Shown in pieces: positions 1 to 5,973 of a stretch of DNA of 7,367 nucleotides (the first letter of the stretch is position 1; every line of letters starts with the position of its first letter). The notes beneath the pieces were generated by a model. That model was not told the origin of the DNA. It searched no databases and was given only the letters and a program-made list of their open reading frames with translations. The DNA is from Bacteroidota bacterium (GTDB taxonomy: Bacteria > Bacteroidota > Bacteroidia > Flavobacteriales > Weeksellaceae), in the NCBI GenBank assembly GCA_023388015.1, contig JAEWHB010000226.1, forward strand, positions 1-7,367, read 5' to 3'. The position numbers were made by a program, and so were the translations under genes.

Positions 1-500
1 AATCTGAAATTAAAGAAACCGGACGTAAAATTGCCGAAGAAGCCAAGGAAGCGGCTTCCACTTTAAAGGAAAAAGCGGCCGATGTCTGGGAAGATACCAA
101 AGAAGCAGCAAGTGAAGCAAAAGAGAAGGCTTCCGAAACCTGGGAAAATGTAAAAGATAAAGCAGAAGATGTTTGGGAAGACACCAAAGATGCGGCTGAA
201 AACCTCTCTGAGAAAGCAAAAGACGCTTTTGATGATGCAAAAGACGCGGTTTCGGGGGCAGCTGACAAAGCGGAAGACAAAACCAAAGATGTAGCGGAAG
301 ATGTGAAAGATTCAGCACAAAATCTGGCTGCGGAAGCCGAAGTAAAAACTGAGGAAGTTGTTCAGGAGTTGCAAGAAAAAACCATTGAAATCGAGGAAAA
401 TGTTTCTGAAAATATTGCAAAACTCGATGAAGAAGTGGACGAAATTACCCAAAAAGCCGAAGACCGAATGAAAGATATTGAAGAGGATCTGAATGATTGA
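1..500 (+). CDS. LEA/apolipoprotein-like charged helical repeat protein, C-terminal 165 residues (5' truncated)
   Basis: The frame starting at base 3 is open from the window edge to the TGA at 498-500, so the true start lies upstream; GTG 303 is only an internal codon. The visible part is almost entirely Ala, Lys, Glu and Asp with no predicted membrane segment, Pro or Cys, and should form one long amphipathic helix or coiled coil. Residues 1-100 of the fragment contain degenerate repeats of the type DVWEDTKEAA, with aromatic residues at 29, 47, 58 and 76. From about residue 115 it turns more acidic and Glu/Val-rich. Composition and repeats resemble group 3 LEA proteins, apolipoprotein-like and YtxH-type stress proteins, which are linked to desiccation, osmotic or envelope stress; this is an analogy of composition, not a family assignment. 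The missing N-terminus could carry a membrane anchor or signal. It converges on the M16 peptidase gene and ends at a shared hairpin terminator. Confidence 0.8.
   Translation, partial: SEIKETGRKIAEEAKEAASTLKEKAADVWEDTKEAASEAKEKASETWENVKDKAEDVWEDTKDAAENLSEKAKDAFDDAKDAVSGAADKAEDKTKDVAEDVKDSAQNLAAEAEVKTEEVVQELQEKTIEIEENVSENIAKLDEEVDEITQKAEDRMKDIEEDLND
81..197 (+). repeat. Internal coding repeat, two 30-bp copies 87 bp apart
   Basis: Bases 81-110 and 168-197 are near-identical at the DNA level and encode DVWEDTKEAA and DVWEDTKDAA. The 87-bp offset equals 29 codons. A diverged related unit (ETWENVKDKA) lies between them. Most differences are in third codon positions, which fits an older internal duplication kept under protein-level selection rather than a recent slippage event. 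Confidence 0.7.
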
Positions 501-524
501 CACCGAAATTTAGTCTTAAATAAT

Positions 525-566
525 AAAAAACTCCCGCTGTCTTGGACAACGGGAGTTCCTATTTTT
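525..566. terminator. Bidirectional Rho-independent terminator between convergent genes
   Basis: Arms AACTCCCG (529-536) and CGGGAGTT (550-557) pair over 8 bp. After one C-A mismatch, TGTC (538-541) pairs with GACA (545-548) around a 3-base loop. A run of six A (525-530) precedes the stem and overlaps its base, and five T (562-566) follow it, so a U-tract is present for transcripts from either strand. It would end both the repeat-protein gene (stop at 500) and the M16 peptidase gene (stop at 583). Confidence 0.85.
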
Positions 567-582
567 GGGAAGTTAGATTTAA

Positions 583-3495
583 TTAATATCCGAATATTTC
601 TTCCAACGTCATTTCCTGAACTTGTCCCATTTTTTGAACGGCATCCCAATCCAGGTTTTCTTTCTTTCCAATTAATCCCACATTGAACTGCTTTCCTTTG
701 ATGTTTTGATTGAAAAATTTCTCCAAATCATTCATCGTCATTTTGGAAGTTTGGGCGTAAATATCTTTGTTGATATCATAATTGATTCCTTTGTCCTGAA
801 GGTTTAGCCAGTAAAAGAAAATGCTTGCTTTTGTGTAACGCTGTGTAGCAATTTGTTTCAAAGCCGCAGTTCTCGAATTCTGGAATTGATTTTCAGCCTT
901 CGGCATATTGTTCATCAAATCTTTCAAAGCTTCTACAGCTTGTGGAAGTTTGTTGGCTTGTGTTCCGATGTAAGCAATCACATAATTATAACGGTCTGCT
1001 TTTGAGGAATTTGAATAAAAAGAATAAGCCGAATACGCCAAAGATTTGGATTCGCGGATTTCCTGAAATACAATCGAGGAAAGTCCCGCACCAAAATATT
1101 GGTTAAATACACCGGATGGCGTCAGTAAATCTTTGTTGAATTTCTCTTCACGTGAACGCAATGAAATTTCTGCTTGCACCATATCATAAGGCGTGAAATA
1201 AATTTTCCCGTCAGTTGCCGGTTGAGGATAATCTTTTGGAGCCGGAATCGGACGATTATTGCCGAAATTATGGTGTTTGTTCAATGCTTTTTTGGTCGAA
1301 GCCAAATCATTTCCATAATAGAAAATCTGATGTTTGTGGTTCAGGAAATTTTTCAGAATGGAAACCAATTCTTCCGGATTGATGGCTTTCAATTCTTGTT
1401 CGCTCAAAATATCTCGGAAACGGCTGTCAGGGCCATACATTGCGTATTGATTCAATGCATTTTGAATGCTTCCTTTGTTGGTTTTGGCGTCTGAACGACC
1501 TTTAAGGATCTGATCTACATAATTCAAATAAGCTTGTTTATCGGCTTTTGCATTGCCAAGAAGGTGTTCAAAAAGTTCGATTCCTTTTGCCATATTTTCC
1601 TGTAAACCGTTGAGATAAACAAAAGAACGCTCAGTACCTGCACCTACGCCATAGTTAATTCCGATTTTGTAAAATTCTTTTTTGATGTCTTCCGGACTGT
1701 ATTTATTGGTTCCCAAATAATCCAAATAATTGATGGCCAATGACAATTTCTTATCGTGGTCAGAACCCATTTCGGTAATGTAATACAGCGATGAAAGATC
1801 ATTTGTAGTGTTTTTGATCGATGAAATTTCGGTTTTTTTCAGGGTTTCTTTTTTGATTGATTTTTCGAAATCCACAAAAACAGGCTGAATGTCTTTCACC
1901 GAAAGTTTCATAAAATCTTTGTAAAATTCTGATTCGTTTTCACGATTTAAATTAATCGGAGTAATACCGGGATTTTCAACACGAACGAGATCTTTATTCT
2001 CGCCCTGACGTTTGTAAACCACTACATAATTGTCTTTGTAATTGTCATTTGCAAATTTTACAATATCTGCTTTTGTGATTTTTGCAAGTTCATCAAGATC
2101 CGCCACCACATCGGCCCAAGTTTGCTCCTGAATGAACGAATTGTACATTTCGGAAGCCAGCCAGTCAGAATTTTCCAAAACTTGTTGTTGTTGCTTTTTA
2201 AAGTCATTGACAATGGCAGCAATCATCCATTCGTCAAATTCACCTTTTTTAATTTTATCGATTTGGGCAATGATCAGATCTTTCACTTCATCCAGTGACT
2301 GACCTTGTTTGGGCATTCCGTTAAAAATATGTGCCGAATAATCTTTCATGATTTGAGGGGAAGCTCCGGCATATTGCGCCATTTGTTTTTGGTTGATGTT
2401 CAAATCAATTAATCCGGCGGTTCTGTTACTCAGCAACATATCCATCATGCGAAGAAGTTTAGCATCTTCTGTTTTTGCGCCGCCTACGCGATAAGCAAAC
2501 TGAACACGTTCAGCCGAAGGACTCGCCACTTCGATTTTTTTAATGGACTTCAAGGGCGTTTCTTTGGCAACGTATCGATTCGGTTCAGGCCCCTTTTTGT
2601 AATGCCCAAAGTATTGATCAACTAATTTTATAGTCGGATCAAATTCTAAATCGCCAACCAAAACAACCGCCATATTGTTGGGAACATAATATTCGTGGAA
2701 ATAATTCTCAATGGCAACCAACGAAGGGTTTTTCAAGTGTTCAGAAGTCCCGATTGTAGTTTGTGTTCCATAACGGCTTTCCGGAAATAGGTTTTCCATC
2801 ATTGCGTAGTGAATCAAACGGAAGTCATTGTCTTGCGCGCGATTGAATTCTTCATAAACTGCTTCAAGTTCGGTATGGAATAATCTGAGAACCAATTCTG
2901 AGAATCTTTCCGACTCAATTATCATCCATTTTTCCAATTCATTTGACGGAATATTATTTTTATAAACCGTTTCATCAAACCAGGTATGAGCATTTGTGCC
3001 AGAAGCGCCCAATGAGGAAATCATCTTGTCATACTCATTTGCCACAGCGAATTGCGATGCGACATTTGAAATAGAATCTATTTGTTTATAAATTGCTTTT
3101 TTCTTTTCGGCATCGGGTTCTGCTTTATGCGCTTCATACAAATCAGAAATTTGTTTCAAATAAACTTTTTCCTTTTCCCAATCATGTGAACCCATTTTGG
3201 AAGTCCCTTTGAAAAGCATGTGTTCCAGATAGTGAGCCAAACCGGTATTATCGGTCGGGTCGTTGTTGGAACCAGTTCTTACGGGAATGTAAGTTTGAAT
3301 TCTTGGTTCGTCTTTGTTTTGTGCCAGATAAACTTTCAGACCGTTAGGTAAAGTATAGATTCTGGTGTTGGAAGGGTCATTTTCAACGATTTCATAATTG
3401 TAGTCGTTGACATCTTTTTTTTGAATTGTTTTGAATTGTGCCAACAAAGTAGTAGACACAATTAAACACCCCAAAAGTGTTAGTTTTTTTATCAT
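583..3495 (-). CDS. Exported M16 family zinc metallopeptidase (two-half, pitrilysin/insulinase superfamily)
   Basis: Predicted zinc endopeptidase of 970 residues acting outside the cytoplasm, probably in the periplasm. An N-terminal signal peptide (basic MIKK, hydrophobic core, likely cut after Ala19 in LLAQ) supports the ATG start. The inverted zinc motif HYLEH is at residues 88-92 (His88 and His92 ligands, Glu91 catalytic). The segment TELEAVYEEF (208-217) supplies the probable third ligand Glu216, with Glu209 seven residues earlier, as in pitrilysin. GTNAHTWFDET (166-176) is the usual substrate-binding edge region. A charged, probably helical stretch (about 106-150) lengthens the distance from the HxxEH motif to Glu216 compared with classical members. 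The second half (about 540-970) lacks a zinc motif but keeps VFQEIRESKSLAYSAYS, typical of M16 C-terminal domains, so the protein has the full clam-shell layout. Relatives degrade peptides or damaged envelope proteins; the substrate is not evident here. It is transcribed alone, divergently from the sigma-factor cassette. Family confidence is high, exact role low. Confidence 0.95.
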   Translation of the reverse strand: MIKKLTLLGCLIVSTTLLAQFKTIQKKDVNDYNYEIVENDPSNTRIYTLPNGLKVYLAQNKDEPRIQTYIPVRTGSNNDPTDNTGLAHYLEHMLFKGTSKMGSHDWEKEKVYLKQISDLYEAHKAEPDAEKKKAIYKQIDSISNVASQFAVANEYDKMISSLGASGTNAHTWFDETVYKNNIPSNELEKWMIIESERFSELVLRLFHTELEAVYEEFNRAQDNDFRLIHYAMMENLFPESRYGTQTTIGTSEHLKNPSLVAIENYFHEYYVPNNMAVVLVGDLEFDPTIKLVDQYFGHYKKGPEPNRYVAKETPLKSIKKIEVASPSAERVQFAYRVGGAKTEDAKLLRMMDMLLSNRTAGLIDLNINQKQMAQYAGASPQIMKDYSAHIFNGMPKQGQSLDEVKDLIIAQIDKIKKGEFDEWMIAAIVNDFKKQQQQVLENSDWLASEMYNSFIQEQTWADVVADLDELAKITKADIVKFANDNYKDNYVVVYKRQGENKDLVRVENPGITPINLNRENESEFYKDFMKLSVKDIQPVFVDFEKSIKKETLKKTEISSIKNTTNDLSSLYYITEMGSDHDKKLSLAINYLDYLGTNKYSPEDIKKEFYKIGINYGVGAGTERSFVYLNGLQENMAKGIELFEHLLGNAKADKQAYLNYVDQILKGRSDAKTNKGSIQNALNQYAMYGPDSRFRDILSEQELKAINPEELVSILKNFLNHKHQIFYYGNDLASTKKALNKHHNFGNNRPIPAPKDYPQPATDGKIYFTPYDMVQAEISLRSREEKFNKDLLTPSGVFNQYFGAGLSSIVFQEIRESKSLAYSAYSFYSNSSKADRYNYVIAYIGTQANKLPQAVEALKDLMNNMPKAENQFQNSRTAALKQIATQRYTKASIFFYWLNLQDKGINYDINKDIYAQTSKMTMNDLEKFFNQNIKGKQFNVGLIGKKENLDWDAVQKMGQVQEMTLEEIFGY

Positions 3496-3518
3496 TTCGT
3501 CTGTATTATTGAATCATC

Positions 3519-3548
3519 CAAAGATACAGAACCAAACGATAAATGAAA
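3519..3548 (-). promoter_or_regulatory. Bacteroidota-type promoter for the M16 peptidase gene
   Basis: On the minus strand TATCTTTG (3526 down to 3519) matches the TAnnTTTG -7 consensus exactly. Eighteen bases further upstream is TTTC (3548-3545), a one-mismatch -33 element (consensus TTTG). Transcription would start near 3512, leaving a short leader before the ATG at 3495. No Shine-Dalgarno sequence is seen. Confidence 0.5.
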
Positions 3549-3594
3549 TTAATTTAAATAATTATTTGTTGACTGTCACTTTTTTGAAAATTCA

Positions 3595-3626
3595 TTCGTC
3601 TATAAAAACAGAAGCCTATAATTTTG
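3595..3626 (+). promoter_or_regulatory. Bacteroidota-type promoter for the sigma/membrane/barrel cassette
   Basis: TAATTTTG at 3619-3626 is an exact TAnnTTTG -7 box. TTCG at 3595-3598, 20 bases upstream, is a one-mismatch -33 element. The predicted transcript start is near 3632, downstream of the TTG at 3624 that opens the longest sigma-factor frame, so this promoter favours the GTG at 3657 as the real start. Confidence 0.5.
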
Positions 3627-3656
3627 AAGATTATTTCAATCCATAGAAAACAAAAA

Positions 3657-4184
3657 GTGGAATTACTGATACCACAACTTAGAAAGCAGAACCGACTGGC
3701 TCAAAAGGAATTATTTGACCGTTCTTCTCGCAAAATGCTCAGCGTTTGCAGAAGCTATATTTCCGATTTGCATTTCGCCGAAGACTGTATGCTAAAAGGA
3801 TTTGTCAAGGTTTTCAAAAATATAGATTCCTATAAATCCCAAGGAAGCTTTGAAGGATGGATGCGAAGAATTATGGTCAATGAATGTCTGGACTTCATCC
3901 GAATGAACAAAAGTATGGTGTATCTGGATGAAATCATTCTGAAAGATGAATCTGTTGATTTTGAAGAAGATATGTCAGGGATCAACGCGCAGGATTTACT
4001 AGATCAGCTTCCCGAAACCTATCGTGCCGTATTTAATCTTTTTGTTTTAGAAGATTATTCGCACAAAGAAATTTCGGCTCTTTTATCCATTTCAGAAGCG
4101 ACTTCTAAAACTCAATTATTAAGAGCCAAAAACAAACTGAGAGAACTGGTTCTCCAACCAAAAAACAAGGCAAATGAACAATAA
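3657..4184 (+). CDS. ECF-type RNA polymerase sigma factor (sigma-70 family)
   Basis: Cytoplasmic promoter-recognition subunit of 175 residues from GTG 3657. Region 2 spans about residues 14-82, with AQKELFD, AEDCMLKGFVKVF and the characteristic GSFEGWMRRIMVNECLDFIR (63-82). An acidic linker follows (DESVDFEEDMSG). Region 4 spans about 113-165, with LPETYRAVFNLFVLEDYSHKE followed by LLSISEATSKTQLLRAKNKL, the -35-binding helix-turn-helix. There is no region 1 or 3, as expected for the ECF group. An in-frame TTG at 3624 would add 11 residues but lies inside a good promoter box. From GTG 3657 there are about 13 residues before the conserved AQKELF, the usual spacing in related proteins, after an A-rich leader. 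The 3' end overlaps the next gene by 11 bp, implying translational coupling with a probable anti-sigma factor. Targets cannot be read from the sequence; autoregulation is possible but not shown. Confidence 0.9.
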   Translation: MELLIPQLRKQNRLAQKELFDRSSRKMLSVCRSYISDLHFAEDCMLKGFVKVFKNIDSYKSQGSFEGWMRRIMVNECLDFIRMNKSMVYLDEIILKDESVDFEEDMSGINAQDLLDQLPETYRAVFNLFVLEDYSHKEISALLSISEATSKTQLLRAKNKLRELVLQPKNKANEQ

Positions 4185-4806
4185 TTTAGAAAATAACATC
4201 AAAAACCAACTGGAAAACAGAGAGATTTTAGTTTCGGAGAATGCTTGGGAAAAACTCAGAGACATGATGGACGAAAAACCAGTCGAACGCAAAATCAAAC
4301 CTTGGTTTTGGATAGGGGTTGCAGCTTCGGTTGCAGTTATTATTGGATTGTTTTTCGGATTGAATTATCTGAATCCAGAATCCGAAGCTCAAATCGGAAA
4401 CCCAACGCAAATAGTGATTCAGAAAACAAATCAGCCGGTAGAAGTTATTTCAAACGAAATAGAAATCGCTCAGAATGAAGTGGAAATCGAAATTCAGCCC
4501 CATGAAATTCAGTATGCCAATCATCTCAAACAAACCGAAATTCTAAAATCCTCTAAAAAAGAAATTTGGGTTGACAATTCAAATGAAAATCAGGTTGTTG
4601 AAGAAATAATCAAAGAATATACAGAACCGAAAGTGGAATTGAAAGAAGAACCGGTAATGGCGCTAAATACCGATTCGATTTCAAAACCTACGAATAAAAC
4701 CAATTATGTTGACCCGGAAATGCTCTTGTATTCCGTTGAAAACAATCAGGCCGTTCAGCAGAAAAATTCCGGTTCGCGTATGGTTCTTATCAACTTTAAT
4801 AAATAG
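4174..4806 (+). CDS. Single-pass inner-membrane protein, probable anti-sigma factor
   Basis: The 210-residue protein has three parts: a short cytoplasmic N-terminus (1-42) with SENAWEKLRDMMDEK; one transmembrane helix at about 44-65 (from PWFWIGVA to LNYL), preceded by basic residues that favour an N-in orientation; and a long polar, Glu/Gln/Asn-rich periplasmic tail (68-210) with no recognisable fold, ending MVLINFNK. The ATG lies inside the last codons of the sigma-factor gene (11-bp overlap), an arrangement typical of sigma/anti-sigma pairs. The small N-terminal segment with its conserved-looking Trp25 is the plausible sigma-binding part. It lacks the HxxxCxxC zinc motif of ZAS anti-sigma factors and shows no FecR-type domain, so the role is inferred from gene order and topology. 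Alternatives are a scaffold or a structural envelope protein. Confidence 0.85.
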   Translation: MNNNLENNIKNQLENREILVSENAWEKLRDMMDEKPVERKIKPWFWIGVAASVAVIIGLFFGLNYLNPESEAQIGNPTQIVIQKTNQPVEVISNEIEIAQNEVEIEIQPHEIQYANHLKQTEILKSSKKEIWVDNSNENQVVEEIIKEYTEPKVELKEEPVMALNTDSISKPTNKTNYVDPEMLLYSVENNQAVQQKNSGSRMVLINFNK

Positions 4807-4837
4807 AATTCAATTAATAATTAAAAACACTTTTAAG

Positions 4838-5890
4838 ATGAAAAAATATATCGTCTCAGGAATTCTGTGCCTTGTCGGAATGACTTTGAATGCACAAAAA
4901 ATTAAATTCGATTTCAACGAAAACTCACAGACAGACGAAAGGGTAAGCCCGGCTGCGCGTGAAAAAATGGAACAATACGCCATCGAAATCAGAGAAATCG
5001 TAATCCGTGAAAAACTCGCTATGGAAACCGAAATTTCCAAAGTGGATGAAGATTTGTCACAAGGAAACATTTCCGATTCCCTGGCCGGAAATCTGAAGGC
5101 CGATATTGCGCTTCGCTTTTCGGAACGCATCAATTCAGGTATTGAAGATTTAAAATTTGATTTGGATGAATTGATCAAACAACAAGTTCAATATTCGATT
5201 ATGAATACCGATGTGGAAAAACTCAAAGAGGAGCAAAATTCAAAAGTCGAACAATGGCAATATAAACCTCAGAATTATATTTCCGGCTATTTATCTTATG
5301 GTATGATTCATCTCGGAGACGGCGAAAACCAAAAACTGAACGATCATTTGGGGTTTTCAAGCGGCATTGACTTCGGGTTTTTATACCATCGACAGTTCAA
5401 GAAAACAAGTCCCTTTGTATTTCTCACTGGAGCTTATTTATCTTGGCGAACTTTGCGGTTTGACGATAATTATTTCGTAACCCGAAATTTGGATGGGCAA
5501 GTGGATTTACATCAATACGAGCATCATCTCGACAAAAGCAAACTGAGAGCAACTTACATTATGATTCCGCTCGGAATTAAATACAGCACGGCCGGATTGA
5601 AAACCAAAAACGATGAAATTTATCGCGACCCCGGAAAGGGAATCGGTTTTACAGCCAATGTTTACGGAGGATTCCGAATCTCAACCAATCATATTGTGAA
5701 AGGAAATGACATAGATTATCGCGACAAAAAAACCAATTATGAACTGAATAATTTCGCCTACGGCGGACAGTTCACGTTGAGCATTTACAATTGGAATTTC
5801 TTTGTACGACAGGAATTCAGTCCTTATTTCAACAAAGGAACTTTTGACGACCGCAAAATGCTTCAATTCGGACTGAACCTTGGATTTTAA
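4838..5890 (+). CDS. Exported protein with periplasmic coiled-coil region and C-terminal outer-membrane beta-barrel
   Basis: This 350-residue protein starts at ATG 4838; the frame is open upstream to 4706, but only this start gives a signal peptide (MKKYIVSGILCLVGMTLNAQ, likely cut after Ala19) and it avoids overlap with the preceding gene, which ends 31 bp earlier. Residues about 35-135 are charged and heptad-like (REKMEQYAIEIREIVIREKL and onward), predicted helical or coiled coil in the periplasm. From about 146 to 350 there are alternating hydrophobic and aromatic strands (YISGYLSYGMIHLG, FSSGIDFGFLYH, FVFLTGAYLSW, YIMIPLGIKYS, FTANVYGGFR, YGGQFTLSIYNWNFFVRQEF, LQFGLNLGF). The Gly/aromatic pattern and terminal Phe are typical of small Bacteroidota outer-membrane barrels of the porin-like, OmpA-barrel-like type. 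It is third in the sigma-factor cassette. The coiled coil could link the barrel to the membrane protein's periplasmic tail; this is inference. It ends just before a strong terminator. Confidence 0.88.
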   Translation: MKKYIVSGILCLVGMTLNAQKIKFDFNENSQTDERVSPAAREKMEQYAIEIREIVIREKLAMETEISKVDEDLSQGNISDSLAGNLKADIALRFSERINSGIEDLKFDLDELIKQQVQYSIMNTDVEKLKEEQNSKVEQWQYKPQNYISGYLSYGMIHLGDGENQKLNDHLGFSSGIDFGFLYHRQFKKTSPFVFLTGAYLSWRTLRFDDNYFVTRNLDGQVDLHQYEHHLDKSKLRATYIMIPLGIKYSTAGLKTKNDEIYRDPGKGIGFTANVYGGFRISTNHIVKGNDIDYRDKKTNYELNNFAYGGQFTLSIYNWNFFVRQEFSPYFNKGTFDDRKMLQFGLNLGF

Positions 5891-5921
5891 ACAGATTATC
5901 CTCATATAAATTATCAAATGG

Positions 5922-5957
5922 AAAAACCTCAGAATTTCAAGATTCTGAGGTTTTTTT
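5922..5957. terminator. Bidirectional Rho-independent terminator
   Basis: CCTCAGAAT (5927-5935) and ATTCTGAGG (5942-5950) form a perfect 9-bp stem with a 6-base loop. It is flanked by five A (5922-5926) and seven T (5951-5957), which extend the pairing and give a U-tract in both directions. It lies between the convergent barrel gene (stop at 5890) and propeller gene (stop at 5974). Confidence 0.9.
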
Positions 5958-5973
5958 AATTATTCAATATAAT

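Noticed and set aside
10..420. Minus-strand open frame of 136 codons opposite the LEA-like gene
   Set aside because: It is a Leu/Pro/Phe-rich shadow of the repetitive Lys/Glu/Ala coding sequence on the other strand, with no domain or start context.
1174..1494. Plus-strand open frame of 106 codons inside the M16 peptidase gene
   Set aside because: It lies wholly antisense to a well-supported peptidase domain and has no recognisable features or promoter.
3454..3495. Possible lipoprotein signal (LLGC, Cys10) in the M16 peptidase
   Set aside because: The cysteine comes after only five hydrophobic residues, too early for a lipobox, while a longer hydrophobic core followed by LLAQ gives a better signal peptidase I site.
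3570..3578. Small palindrome TGAC-T-GTCA in the divergent promoter region
   Set aside because: Four-base arms in an AT-rich intergenic region are expected by chance, and it does not overlap either promoter box; not enough to call an operator.
4706..4837. 44-codon N-terminal extension of the barrel protein
   Set aside because: It overlaps the end of the upstream membrane-protein gene in another frame, is basic and unlike a leader, and would bury the clear signal peptide that begins at ATG 4838.
5681..5917. Minus-strand open frame of 78 codons over the 3' end of the barrel gene
   Set aside because: It is antisense to conserved beta-strand coding sequence with no independent support.
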